From: Calendula officinalis
Lineage: Eukaryota > Streptophyta > Magnoliopsida > Asterales > Asteraceae
Reading direction: 5' to 3'
NCBI GenBank assembly: GCA_963853835.1
Contig: OY970830.1
Coordinates: 39,083,966 to 39,147,965, forward strand
DNA: 64,000 nucleotides
Positions within the stretch are counted from its first letter, which is position 1, and each line of letters opens with the position of its first letter. The notes under the pieces were generated by a model. It did not search any database, was not told the DNA's origin, and saw nothing but the letters and a program-made list of their open reading frames with translations. Below, one piece after another: positions 1 through 11,786 of this stretch. The position numbers and the translations under genes are program-made.

Positions 1-1267
1 GAATGTTGATTCATCCAAAGGTGTATTGGATAAGTCATGTCTATGGCACTGTCGCTTAGGGCATATAAACAAGAAACGCATAGCTAAACTCCAAAGGGAT
101 GGAGTGTTAGAATCATTTGACTTAAAATCAGATGATGTGTGTGAGTCTTGTTTACTTGGCAAGATGACAAAGGCGCCGTTCACAGGGTCGTGTGAAAGAG
201 GCAAAGATTTGTTGGACCTCATACATACTGATGTGTGTGGACCATTCAAATCTAACACTAGACATGGTGAACGATACTTCGTCAAATTTACTGATGATTT
301 CAGTAGATATGGTTATGTTTATTTGATTAAACATAAATCTGATACTTTTGAAACGTTCAAAGAATATCAGAAAGAAGTAGAGAATCAACTGGGCAAGAAG
401 ATTAAGATGCTCCGCTTTGACAGGGGCGGAGAGTATCTTAGTCAAGAGTTTATCGACTATCTAAAGAGTTGTGGAATAGTATCCCAACTCTCTCCTCCAC
501 GAACTCCACAACTCAATGGAGTGTCGGAAAGGAGAAATCGAACCTTTTTAGACATGGTGCGATCAATGATGAGCCGATCAACACTTCCAGTGAGTTTCTG
601 GGGATATGCCTTAGAGACTGCAGCACATATCGTGAACCTTGTACCAACTAAGAAGGTTGCCAAAACTCCCTCTGAAATGTGGACAGGGAATCCTCCCTCC
701 CTCAAACATTTGAAAATCTGGGGTTGTGAAGTTTATGTAAGACATGAATCTCACGACAAGCTAGATAACAAATCAGAGAAGTGCTACTTCATTGGGTACC
801 CATGACAGTCTTTTGGATATCGGTTCTATAATCCGAAAGAGAACAAAGTGTTCGTATCTCGAAGAGGATTCTTCCTTGAGAGAGAGCTATTATCCAAAGA
901 AGACAGTGGGAGCAAAATTGATCTTGAAGAGTGTCAAGAGTCAACCAATGAAGATGTAGTGGAACCTATAGTTGACACTAGCACTCAACCAGAGGATGAG
1001 ATTCCTATTGAAGAAAATAATGTAACTCCTACCGTTCCACGTAGATCCTCTAGAACTGTTCGCCCTCCTGAGCATTTTGGTGATTATTATGATTACAATA
1101 TTGCTGAAGGTGATGCATCTACTGGAAATAGTTTACCAGTTGATGACGATGAGCCATTGAGTTATAAGGAAGCTATGGAAGGCCCTGAGGCCGAAAAGTG
1201 GAAAGTGGCTATGGAGAGTGAGATTCAGTCCATGTATGACAATCAAGTATGGAACGGATCGTACTAG
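1..1267 (+). pseudogene. Copia gag-pre-integrase/integrase fragment (copy 1 of the chimera)
   Basis: Truncated at the window edge. Frame 26-805 holds the HHCC zinc-binding part (LWHCRLGH ... CESCLLGK) followed by the integrase core with its acidic residues in DLIHTDVCGPF, LRFDRGGEYL and the ERRNRT segment. A TGA at 803-805 interrupts the sequence after IGYP; the frame then resumes through FGYRFYNP and the acidic linker (848-1250) that normally leads to reverse transcriptase. The protein stops at NQVWN, where the sequence passes into antisense gypsy DNA. The TGA is shared with the second copy, so it predates the duplication and is probably a CGA to TGA change. No reverse transcriptase follows in this unit. 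Confidence 0.9.
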
Positions 1268-2229
1268 CTCAGTTTAAGTCCTTGCATTTACTAGCTTCAA
1301 GGACTTGCTCGGTTTCACGGATCCAACGGATCGTGACTTTTGGTTCGGAGCTACCATAGTAGTTATCGGGCTTAAAAGCCATAAAATTTTTGTACGTGCA
1401 CCCCTTCCTTTCCCTTGGCTCGGGGTCACTCTCTCCTTCTTCCGTGGAGGACCTCTCGGTTTGAGCAACACTACTTGACTTGCTTTTCGTGCGGGGTGGA
1501 GATTCCTCCCGCCTTTCATGTGCCTTATGCTCATTGAGGATTCGGTTCTAATCCTCGTTCACTATGTCCCTCATTTGATTGAACATAGTTTGGAGGTGTT
1601 CCACGGTGACCGGGGTGTGAGTGTTCCTATCAACACCCGAATTCTCCACTTCGTCACGAGGTGGAGGACCAAATAACGGTTCAACAAGGTTATTCGAATC
1701 TTGCCTTTGATCAAGTGGGCCTCTTGCACTTCTAGTTCTCACCATTTTGCTATAATAAGACATCAATCATTTAGTAGTCAATTCATTAAAGTAACGGTGG
1801 CATTGACCGTTCCACAACCAATATGACCTATTCCCTTAAGGTCAACCCTATCGAGCCTACACTTTAAGGTCTCAATAGTCATTTCATAAGTATCCTATGG
1901 AACCTACGGTCCTACTAGCTCAGTTTAAGTCTAGGATGGTCAATTCAACCTAGTTCACTTAAACTATAGCTCTGATACCAAGTTGTAACACCTCAATTTT
2001 CAAAACAATATTTAATTAGCATTTAATCCAAAATACATAATATTGTATCGGTGTCAACTACCGGTTTTACAAAAACAAAAAGGTTTCTTGTTCGAGATTA
2101 TCAGAGTTTACAAAAACGGTGTTACAAATTATATCTTAACCATAGGATAAGGACTCTAATCATCAACACCGAGCTAATCTCAACAAGGCCTCTTCTAAAC
2201 GGGCCTCCTAGATCTTCGATCCCGAACCT
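1268..2229 (-). mobile_element. Gypsy 5' fragment (gag start, primer site and part of LTR), copy 1
   Basis: Read on the minus strand this is part of a gypsy LTR (1984-2229), the primer binding site TGGTATCAGAGC (1969-1980) and the start of gag (from 1766, MMSYYSKMVRTRSARG). It equals 16945-17906 at an offset of 15,677 bp. The left junction carries a short stretch, CTAGCTCAGTTTAAGT, that also occurs inside the gypsy leader near 1915, so the join to Copia is a rearrangement and not a clean insertion. The right end stops inside the LTR, where SIRE reverse transcriptase begins. Confidence 0.85.
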
Positions 2230-3168
2230 ATGTCGATGATATCATTTTTGGTTCAACAAATGATGTATTATGCAAAGAATTTAAAGAACTGATGCAGATT
2301 AAATTCAAGATGAGCACTATGGGTCCAATGAACTTCTTCCTTGGACTCCAGTCAAAGAACAGATGGTATTTTGATAAATCAATCAAAATATGTCAAAGAC
2401 ATCTTGGAAAAGTTTGATTTGAAAGACTGCAAAAGTGCAAGTACTCCAATGGAAACACACAAACACCTACATCCTGATGTTGAGGGGGAGGATGTAGATG
2501 AACACTTATATAGATCAATGATAGGCTCTTTGATGTACTTAAATGCATCAAGACCTGACATTATGTATAGTGTTTGTGTGTGTGCAAGATATCAATCAAG
2601 ACCTAAAGAACTACACTTGCAAGCTGTCAAAAGAATATTCAGATACTTGAAAGGTAATCCATCACTAGGTCTATGGTATCCACATGATTCACCCTTTGAA
2701 CTCATAGCCTACACAGATAGTGACTATGGAGGTGAATGTCAAGACAGAAAGTCCACTACTGGTGGATGTCAATTCTTTGGATCAAGACTGGTGTCATGGC
2801 AATGTAAGAAGCAAACAAATGTATCAACATCAACTGCTGAAGCAGAGTATGTAGCTGCAACTGCTTGTTGTGCTCAAGTACTCTGGATTCAAAACCAGCT
2901 TCTAGACTTTTGTATCTCTATCCTTAAAACTCCTATTTTTATCGATAATCAAAGTGCTATTAGTATTGTGAACAATCCAGTAAAACACTCTAAAACTAAA
3001 CACATTGAAATAAGATTTCATTTTATAAGAGACTGTAATGAAAAGAAATTAATCAAAGTGGTTAAAATCCATACTGATGATCAATTAGCAGATCTTTTTA
3101 CAAAAGCTTTTGATGTAGGAAGATTCAACTTCTTGGTTAGCAGTATTGGAATGATTCTGATAAATTAA
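2230..3168 (+). pseudogene. SIRE-type Copia reverse transcriptase (end) and RNase H
   Basis: Begins within the RT active-site block (YVDDIIFGSTN; the YVDD box is present), passes LGLQ, then changes frame near 2350 and continues as frame 2341-3168. The second frame carries the connection region and RNase H: TDSDYGGECQDRKSTTGG, the SWQCKKQ segment, the glutamate in STAEAEY, and the DIQLADLFTKA-type ending seen here as DDQLADLFTKAF. The N-terminal half of pol is absent. The frameshift near 2350 looks like a loss of a few bases relative to the usual LGLQVKQ spacing. Pol is therefore inactive in this copy. Confidence 0.9.
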
Positions 3169-3718
3169 AATCTCACTTAAAGTCATGTGTAAAGTTTTGT
3201 TGTAAAAAGTTATTTATTTGGTTAAGTGTTTTACTACTGGTAGATCTGTATTACTGATTGTAGGCATGTGCACAAAATACTACTGGTAGTTAATTACTAC
3301 TGGTGTGTATTAGGTTTACATAAATACTACTGGTTAGTCAGTACTACTGGTATTCACATATACTACTGGTCGTGTGATTACTACTGATGTCTATAGTTAC
3401 TACTGATGTCAAAATCCTTAGTCACTACTGATGTTAGTAGATACTACTGACGTTTTACTACTGATATCACATTTCCTACTGGTCTTTCAGAATCACAATT
3501 ACCAAACTAACCCCCATGAAAATAACCGTTATGTTATGATTCGAATGGCATTTTAGTCGTTTTGCAGGTTAAATCGAAAGATATAAAAGGCGGCAGTCGA
3601 TTAATTTAGCATTATCTTCACTTCGATTTGCAAAATCCTCTCGATAAACCCTAGCTTTCGATCAAAAACCCTTTATCAGTAACAAAATTCTTACATCTTT
3701 CTCTCAAAATCAACATCA
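3169..3718 (+). promoter_or_regulatory. Spacer with a TACTACTGRT motif cluster, TATA box and leader for the third ORF
   Basis: 3225-3480 holds about thirteen copies of TACTACTGGT/TACTACTGAT and close variants, spaced roughly 15-30 bp apart. Downstream is a TATA box (TATAAAAG at 3582), and then a leader containing AAACCCTA near 3647. The ATG at 3719 sits in a favourable plant context (ATGGC). I read this as an internal promoter that would produce a separate mRNA for the third ORF. There is no transcript evidence. Confidence 0.55.
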
Positions 3719-6700
3719 ATGGCAACTCTACAATCTCTCGATGTGCGAACCGATCTTAAATATTCAGAATTTCATAACATATGTGCATTCCTAAAGAATC
3801 CTGACGGAACCAAAGATTTTCGTCCAATAGTTAAATTTTTGAGAAATTCTTACATACAGTTTGCTTTAACCGTTAAACCAAAAGCAAATCAACAGCACTT
3901 GGTTGATTTCTGGACCAATGCTGAAAGAACAGGAGGAACAACCACATCGATGATCAAATCAAAAGTAGATGGAAAGCATATAACAGTAACTGAACAATCA
4001 ATCAGACACCATCTACAACTACATGATGATTCAGGTATGTCTACTCTTCCTAAGGAATACATTGCTGAAATTTTAAATAAAATGGGTTATGAGGGAAGAC
4101 TGAATATAGTAACTTTTCAAAAAGGTCTTCTCTCCCCACAATGGAAATTTTTAGTACATACAATTCAGCATTGTATTTCTCCAAAAAGAAGTACTTGGAA
4201 TGAGTTTAATAAGGCAATAGTCTCTGCTGTTGTCTGTTTATGAACAGACCAAGTATTTAATTTTTCATACATGATTTTTGAAGGTATGTTGGGAAATCTT
4301 AGTTCTTCAAAATTTTTAATGTATCCCAGATTTCTCCAACATATCATAAACTGTGAATTACAAAACTTGTCAACTCCCAAAAACATTTTCATAATACCTG
4401 AGTTGAACAAGAAAGTTTTCTCAAATATGAGAAAACAATTTAAATTTTCGGGCAAGGAAACCCCTCTGTTTCCTAATATGATCAAAGATCAAACACATAC
4501 TGGAGAGGGTTCAATCAAAGATACAACCCAAATTGAACCTCAACCCACTCCATCACCCCCAAAAACAGCCCAAACACCACCCCAAACAGCCACTCAATCA
4601 CCCACTAACATAGAAGTCCTGAATGTGTCCCAGGAACTTGAAATAAATCTGCAGAGTGCTACTCTTCACTCTGTGGAAGACCTACCAGACAAAACCCAAA
4701 ATATTTCTACAATTTATAAAAGAAAGAAATCTTTCTTAAAGGGCACCAGGGGACAAATCGAGTCACACCCCAGACTCAAAGAGTTGTCCTCCAAGGAGGA
4801 GAGAGGACATGAGGCGAGGGCTCTCACTACTGATGCCCCAAAGGTGGGTGCACAGGATAGTGGGAACATCACTAAGACCCAGACCTCGGCAACTTTAAGT
4901 GATGACTCATTTGAGGAGTTACTTAAAGGACCCCGGTGCCAAGAAACCACAAGGGGGGGCATCTCTGCTTCTTCTAGGAAGAAGAGGATGTCTAAAAGAC
5001 CCAATGAATCACCAAGAAGTGATGAGGGCAGATCTGTTGAATTGATGGATAGGATGGAAAACCTCAAAGCCAATGTACCTGTTAGTGAGCCCGATGATCT
5101 TGCTAGATGGAGTGAGGGCAGTATTAAAACAAAACAATTGACGGATAAAGTGGATTCTCTTGAATCCACTGTACAAGATTGTCTTACTTATCTCACAAAT
5201 CAAGGGAAAACAATGGCTGCAATGAAAAGGCATATGAACACCATCAACAAGAGAATGAGATTCTATGAGCACAGGCTTCATCAACAAACTAAAATCATCA
5301 GAAAATTGAAGAAAAAGATTGATGATAGTGAGGCTCCACCAGTAGAGCTCACTAAGGGGGAGAAGGATAATATTCAAACAATGATTGATGAATCAATTGC
5401 AGCAGCAGCATCCTCTCTCTTAAATTTAAAAGAAACAACAGTTGATGAAGGCTCAGAAATGATGGTCACTGAAGATGAGCCTATTACTACTGCTCCTATG
5501 GAAGAACAAACTGAAAAAGAAGTATCAGTAGTAACTCCTACTACTGATATCATAGCAGTAGTAAATGAAGAAGAGGAAATGAATGTACCAAATACTACTG
5601 ATGCCCTATCAGTAGTAACTCCTGAAGCCACACCAGTAGTAACTACTCTGGTTACTACTGAAGAGGAAGAATTACAGCTACCAGAGCTAATTGAAAGAGA
5701 AAGACATGTAATCATCTCAAAACCACCAACACCTGATCAACCACTTATCATACCTGACATTGATGATAATGTGAATTGGTTTGAGGTAGATGAATGTACA
5801 CTTCCTCCACACCCTAAAATCTTATCAGAAGAACAACTACATCTGTTTTATCAAAAACTTCTGATGATGGGTATCCCTGATATGAAATACATTCCACCTC
5901 CACCATCTGCTTGCATTGGAAAAGGAAAAGAAGTCTATGATGAGGATTATCCCAATAGAGCATTAGGTCATCACATGGTAAACAAGATTAATCATGTCAG
6001 AGCAGATAAGCAATCTAGATGGAGAATAAAACATAAGAAATTTTTGGAGAAAGTGGAGATGTATCAAGCACTTGAGGAAAATAAAAGGAAGGTTCAAAGT
6101 GAAATTCCTGTTCAAGTACCTGTTCAAGCAGAGGAAATTCAGATAAAAGCTCAAAAGGCAGAATTCAAAAGGCTCAGAAAAGTTGAAGAAGAACATATAC
6201 AATGCCTTGAATATTTGGTCTCTGAATGCAAGAAAACTAAAAGTGAATTAACTGATGATGTGTTTGAACAGAAGGCCAATATGATTGAGTATCTAAAAAC
6301 AAAAGGACATAGTGCAAAGTCATTTGGAAGAATGAAGATGATGACTATAATTGAAAAATATTGCACTGCTAAGAAGAAGGATTTGGCTGAGCAAGAAGCA
6401 GAAGAAGAAAAGAAATCCAAAGCCTTAATCCCAATCAGTTCAAAATTAATCAAAGATGGTAGTGTATCAACTACTGGTAATACCTCAACTCCCCAATCAA
6501 AGAAAAGAAAAATTGTTGATCAAGAACAAAGCACTCAAAAGAAATCAAAAACACAAATTGTACCTGTTCTTGAAATGCCTGTTGCTCCCTTGCAGAACAA
6601 TCCAATTATCAACTGGAGGGTTATGCAAAACAATGTTATAGAGGTCATAAAGGAAGATAAAATTGTGCAGAGATTTACTGGATGGTTACCATTGATCAGA

Positions 6701-7150
6701 TCATGCTCTAGAAGTGATGTAATCAAGCTTCTGATTATTGGAAAACCAAGAATGACAAAGAAATCATGGAAAGAGTCTGGTGCTGGATACTTAACAAAAA
6801 TGATAGATGCTGCATTTTATCCAGACAATTATCCAGAACAATTTACAGATCCAGGAAATGTGTATGCTTGGAATGTCATTCCTACTGCCACTATGTATTT
6901 TTTTGAAAAATCAGGCAAAGTATGTGAGCTGTACTTATATGAAAAAGAATATCCACATTCTGAGAAGACTATGTATCAGATATTCATAAATACTTTGATG
7001 AAACCTTATGATGCTGTTATGTTCCAAAACAAGTTAAATTATTTTACAAAAAGAAACAGCAAATACATCATTGAGCAAAGACTTCAACAAAATCAAAGGA
7101 CATTGGAAAGAAGAAAGAAAGAAGAAGAAGAACAAAAGAAACTTATGTGA
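3719..7150 (+). pseudogene. Third ORF of SIRE/Maximus-type element (often labelled env-like)
   Basis: Two open frames, 3719-4243 and 4271-7150, lie in the same phase and are separated only by one TGA (4241-4243) and nine sense codons, so the ancestral product was about 1143 residues. The N-terminal part resembles a protein found again and again after pol in Asteraceae Copia elements (recognised from memory). The centre is low-complexity (P/T/Q, then E/V/T-rich) with coiled-coil segments at about 5140-5330 and 6040-6260; the end (about 7060-7150) is a charged helix. I see no signal peptide or membrane segment, so an envelope role is not supported by the sequence. The motif TACTACTGRT recurs inside the coding DNA at 5485-5660 in both orientations. 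The TGA may be inactivating, or read through; the sequence does not decide. Confidence 0.8.
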
Positions 7151-7170
7151 TTAAAAAGAAATCAATAAGT

Positions 7171-7182
7171 TTAGGGGGAGAT
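7171..7182 (+). other. Polypurine tract of the SIRE-type element
   Basis: TTAGGGGGAGAT lies immediately before TGTTGG, the expected arrangement of plus-strand primer and LTR start. Confidence 0.75.
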
Positions 7183-7817
7183 TGTTGGAGTAAATTACAG
7201 ATCAACTTATTACTGATGCTGCAGTTAGTACTGATGCTGCAGTTAGTACTGATCATACTTAGTACTGATGGGGCAGAAACTTATTACTGATGAAGTTGAT
7301 ACTGGTGAAAGACTATAACTTAGTTACTACTGATCAAGGCTTATTGAAGATACTACTGATCAATAGTAGTTACTACTGACGTTGATATTGGACTTACTAC
7401 TGATCACCAAACTTACTACTGATGATATGGATTTACTACTGGTGATTGCAGTTTACTACTGATACGCGTTTTGGAAGCATATCAAGTCCGAGATCTTCGT
7501 AGAGATAGTTATAGAATGTAAATCAATGTATATCTTTATAATTCGAATGTAAATCAAGTCCTAGAATAACTAGGGTACATAGTTTAGCTTCAAGGACTAT
7601 TATAAATAGTTCCTTACGAATTGTAAACGTACGTGTGTATTGTTAACTTGATAATATACATTGAAGCTTTTTGTGAAACTGTGTTCTTAATACTTTCGCA
7701 TATTATTTACAGTTCATTGTTCTTAATTTATTGATATAGTGTTGATCCGCTGCAACTTCTATAGTCAATTAGATCTAAGGTGTTTATTAACTTCTCTATA
7801 GTTAATCGATCCTGACA
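7183..7817 (+). repeat. 3' LTR of the SIRE-type element
   Basis: Starts TGTTGGAG directly after the polypurine tract. 7200-7470 has about thirteen copies of TACTACTGRT-like motifs, the same family as in the spacer before the third ORF. A TATA box (TATAAATAG, 7601) marks the LTR promoter. I place the end at CCTGACA (7817); this is a guess because the 5' LTR is outside the window. Confidence 0.6.
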
Positions 7818-8447
7818 AGTTGTGGTACCAATATCAATTCTCTTTATTTTTAGATGGTAGTAAAAGTAAAATTAAAGAATTTATAAATAATTTTGAAAAT
7901 GGTAAAGTGAAATTTTACGATGTTAAGGTGACATTTTACGCCGTTATATTTTTTAATTCTAATAGTAAATATTCAATATTTACCACCATGTCACTCATAT
8001 ACCAACAGGTTACAAGCTTTTTGGTAACCTACTGTAGTTATATAATTTGTAGTAGTGACTCCATTTCTAAAGAACCAACATTCTACATCTGGTAAGCCCA
8101 TCGTCACTTGGTCTTAGCCTCGTGACGACTGTTAAGTGAATTATATGCACTTAGTTGAATTCGAACATTTTCATATATTGTGCAAGGTTATTCACCCCTA
8201 GAATGACAAACTAAGCAAAGGCCATATAATAAAAAATATTGTGATTTGTATGTGATCGTGATTAATATTTATTCGAAAAGATAAAATTACTCATTTATAA
8301 AATTATTGATTTTTACTGGTTAGAATAGTACTATATTCGCAAAACAGGTTGTAGCTTGAGACTAGTCGCCTTGAAATTACTAATTACCAAAAAGAAAAAA
8401 GAAAAAAACACACACACTGTTATAAACTGTTTATCCATTTGGGTTAT
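7818..8447. other. AT-rich sequence between two retrotransposons
   Basis: No coding or repeat signal that I can support. Its right edge is the original flank of the large Copia insertion; after removal of that insertion it continues at 27406. Confidence 0.5.
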
Positions 8448-8452
8448 CATAA
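8448..8452. other. Target site duplication CATAA (left) of the large Copia element
   Basis: CATAA precedes the left LTR and is repeated at 27401-27405, directly after the right LTR. Confidence 0.9.
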
Positions 8453-8827
8453 TATTGGAATTGGTGTCCAACACATCAAATAAACCGGTATTTCTGTTCG
8501 GGTATTTTAGAGTCCTATTCGGGTTGCCCTCGAGGAATCAACGAACACGAGAAAAACGTAGTGTTTAATTAATAGTTTAATTAAACGGACTAACGGGCTA
8601 GACGGGCTAATCTAGTTGATGGGTAATTAACTAGATTAAGGTATCGGGCCAAGAATTAATTAAGGGGGCGCTTGGTTCAAAGTGGGTAATGGGAAAGGGA
8701 AAGACAATGGGAATACTAAGGAATACAATTGTCATTCCTTAGTATTCCCTTAACCATTGATGTTACTTGGTTTATCAAGTATACCTTTAATAATATATAT
8801 ATATAATATATTATAATAAAAATAATA

Positions 8828-9140
8828 CTTCCTCCGTATCAAAATAAGTGACACAAATTGGCTTACACGTTTTTTGAGGTAAAAGATTAAAGTATGGGTT
8901 AAAATAAATTAAAGTACATAGTTAGTGGAGAATGGGTCCCACTTTTCTTGAATAAAGTGAGATAAATGAGTTTTAAAAGTAAAAGTAAGGGTATAAGGGT
9001 AATTTTACTTTATTAAAGTGGATAGTTAGTGGGTATGGGTCCCAATATTTTTACCAAATAAGGAAAGTTTTCAAAGTGTGTCACTTATTTTGATACACCC
9101 CAAAATAGAAAGTGTGTCACTTATTTTGATACGGAGGAAG
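8828..9140. mobile_element. Stowaway MITE (Tc1/mariner type)
   Basis: Inverted ends CTTCCTCCGTATCAAAATAA with TA on both sides (8826-8827, 9141-9142). 313 bp. A second copy of the subterminal GTGTCACTTATTTTGATAC lies at about 9077-9096. Confidence 0.85.
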
Positions 9141-9336
9141 TATATATAATATAATATATACTAATAATAATATACATTATATACATAATATAATATATAA
9201 TAGTAATATAAATAAATAAATATAATAATATATTATTATATAATTTAATAATAATAATAATAAAATATATAATATAATATATACTAATAATATATATAAA
9301 TAAATATATAATAATAATAATAATAAAAATAATAAT

Positions 9337-9370
<34 letters not shown>

Positions 9371-9845
9371 TACATAATATAATAAATGATAATATAAATA
9401 AATAAATATAATAATATAATATATAAATAATATAATAATAATAAAAAAATAAAAATAGTTATAATATATATAATATAATATAATATAATATAATATATAA
9501 TAATATATATATATATATATAAATAAATATATAATAATAAAAATAAAAATATATTATTATATAATAATATAATATTATATATAATATATTATAATTTAAT
9601 ATATAATATATAATAATATATATAAATATAATATAATATAATAATAAAAATAATAATATATTATTATATAATATTATAATATTATATATAATACTTTATA
9701 ATATAATATATAAATATATAATAATTAATATATAATATAATATTATATATAATAATAATATATATAAAAATAATAATAATAATATATTATTATATAATAT
9801 TATAATATTTTATTTAATATATTATAATATATAATAATAAAAAGT
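9141..9845. repeat. AT-rich microsatellite block (TA, TAA, TAATA mixtures)
   Basis: About 700 bp composed nearly entirely of A and T in degenerate di- and trinucleotide runs inside the Tourist-like MITE. Open frames in it are composition artefacts. Confidence 0.9.
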
Positions 9846-10614
9846 AGTGGGGTTAGAGCATTATCTAATTCATTACCCCCAATTTGGTAGGTAATGAGGT
9901 ATTACCTACTAGTGAGTAATCATTGATTACCTTGAATCAAACCAAGCATCAATAATGGTAATCAATACCATTGTCCACCCCTTATTATCTCCAACCAAGC
10001 ACACCCTAATAGTTTAGTTAATACTTGTGGGCTTAATTAATAGTTAATTAAAGTGGGCTTTGGAACAATTATGGTATTACCATAATTAGGTTTTGGCAAG
10101 TATATATATTAGGGTTAAGGGGTTTAACCTAACAACTAATCACTTGATCCCCTTGCCTCTCCCCTACTTCGGCCGAGCACCACCTCCGCCACCGTCCGAC
10201 CGTCGACCAGCCACCGCCGCTGCCGCCACCGTGCGACGCCGTGCCGCTACCGGTCGAACCGAAAGAGTTTTCGGGTTCGGGTTTTTGGTGTTTTCTCAAG
10301 GTGCTTTATACTACGGTGTGGTATATCGTTCTGTTCGTGATAACCCTTGGGTGTGAACCAATAGAGGGATTCTCTATTGGATCCTAGCATTGGTGTGATA
10401 ACCTGGCTCGTACTAGATCGCAAGGTTTGCAATCTCCTGGTGCTACGAATGTAAGTTTTGAATTTATTATATTTAATTAGTTACTAAATATCTAGCTGCG
10501 TTAGAATTGTAAACCTAACGGTCCAAATAGTTTTAATCGGGTCAATATTCTACCAAGTTGTTTTTGATTTCCGCCTTAAACAAATTGTGGCTAGATGCAT
10601 AGAAAACCCAACAG

Positions 10615-10626
10615 TGGTATCAGAGC
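10615..10626 (+). other. Primer binding site of the Copia element
   Basis: TGGTATCAGAGC, complementary to the 3' end of initiator-Met tRNA, one base after the left LTR. Confidence 0.9.
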
Positions 10627-11786
10627 GCCATTGGTTTACAAGTCTAATTGTGCTATACGTTAAATTCGAAATCCATTAAAATTATTTTAATTATTTTCGG
10701 TATTATTAAAAACGTTTTATTAATTACCGAAAATTAAATTTTTTTTTTATTATTTCCGAAATTCGGAAATATTATTTTAATATTAAAAACTTTTTTTTAT
10801 TAAAATAAATTAATATGGATAATTTCAAAAGTTTGTAATTATCAAGAATTTAAAAGAAAAAGATTTTATCAAATCTAGACTTTGTTCAAAAGATTTAAAA
10901 AAAATATATATATATATTTTATGTATATTTATATATTTTTCTGAAAATATGTAAAATATTATATAATATATTTATTTAATATTTAAATAATAGAAATAAT
11001 CATATTTATGGATATATGTATTTTTCGGAAAATATATATGCCTAAATAGTTGATTTGCTAAATCTAGATAATTATTTAAAAGGGTTTTTTAAATAAAGAT
11101 AAAATTTGGAAATTTAAATTAGGGATATGGGATATATCCGAAATTTTAATAAGATTTAAAAGATATGATTTTAAAAATTAAAAGATATGTTAAATATGGA
11201 TATAGATGTATCCGAAAATAATTTTCGGTATATATTTATATATATTTAAATATTTTCGGAAATTTTAAAATTATAAAAGGGATTGGATTTTTGAATTATT
11301 TTATTATTTATCTTATTTACTTATAATTGTTTATAATAGAAATAATGGCATAAATATTAAAAAGGTAATTAATCATATATTATATATTAATTAAAAGTTT
11401 AATTTAGAATATACATATATATTAATTTCCGAAATTCCTATATATATCAAATGTGATTTGATATTCCTCCCTTATATATATAATATTATGTAATAAAGGT
11501 TTATTAAATATTATATAAGATATAGTTATAATAGTAATTAAAACGTCGCGTCCTCGCACGTTTATAAAATTAATTATACTATATAAACTTTAGTAAATGA
11601 AATTAAAAGGTTTTAATTATCATAGAATATAATTATATAATAGTTTATATAGATTATAACTAAAGTTAAATACATTATCACTTATGTCATTAGTAGGCTC
11701 ACCCATAGTCTAAGGCATATAAAGGATGAACAGGAGAGATATGATCTCAAACGGGGTCGCGTTTTTAACACGCCTTGCACTGACCT
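10627..11786 (+). other. Copia leader, AT-rich, noncoding
   Basis: Between the primer site and the solo gypsy LTR; strongly A/T-rich with no gene signal. It resumes at 13994 and runs to gag near 14578. Confidence 0.6.

Larger units (their letters stand above)
2230..7817 (+). mobile_element. 5'-truncated SIRE/Maximus-type Copia retrotransposon
   Basis: Order: end of reverse transcriptase and RNase H (2230-3168), noncoding spacer (3169-3718), a third ORF (3719-7150), polypurine tract and 3' LTR. A large ORF downstream of pol is typical of the SIRE/Maximus lineage of Copia elements. The left end is cut at 2230 where gypsy LTR sequence abuts, which I explain as the junction of a tandem duplication. 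The LTR end is less certain than its start. Confidence 0.8.
8664..10006. mobile_element. Tourist-like (PIF/Harbinger) MITE with internal AT-rich expansion
   Basis: Termini GGGGGCGCTTGGTT and AACCAAGCACACCC are imperfect inverted repeats. Flanking TAA on both sides (8661-8663, 10007-10009) fits the 3-bp target site of PIF/Harbinger elements. The interior contains a Stowaway MITE and a long stretch of simple AT-rich repeats. No transposase is visible. Confidence 0.75.
8453..10613 (+). repeat. Left LTR of the Copia element, with a MITE inserted
   Basis: Begins TATTGGAATTGG (the right LTR has TGTTGGAATTGG, so the first G has mutated) and ends CCCAACA. The 1343-bp MITE at 8664-10006 interrupts it. 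Without the MITE it is about 815 bp, against 632 bp on the right; the right LTR has lost about 180 bp between two CTAAT repeats. Confidence 0.88.

Noticed and set aside
1..2229. Chimera produced by template switching during reverse transcription
   Set aside because: Tandem duplication of 15,677 bp explains the same junctions with one event; kept only as alternative.
3719..7150. True envelope protein
   Set aside because: No signal peptide, membrane segment or fusion-like segment visible; label kept only as lineage convention.
9121..9375. Open frame of Ile/Tyr residues
   Set aside because: Read-through of AT microsatellite.
10093..10356. Pro/Arg-rich 87-codon frame
   Set aside because: Lies within the Copia LTR and its homologue in the right LTR changes sequence; noncoding leader.
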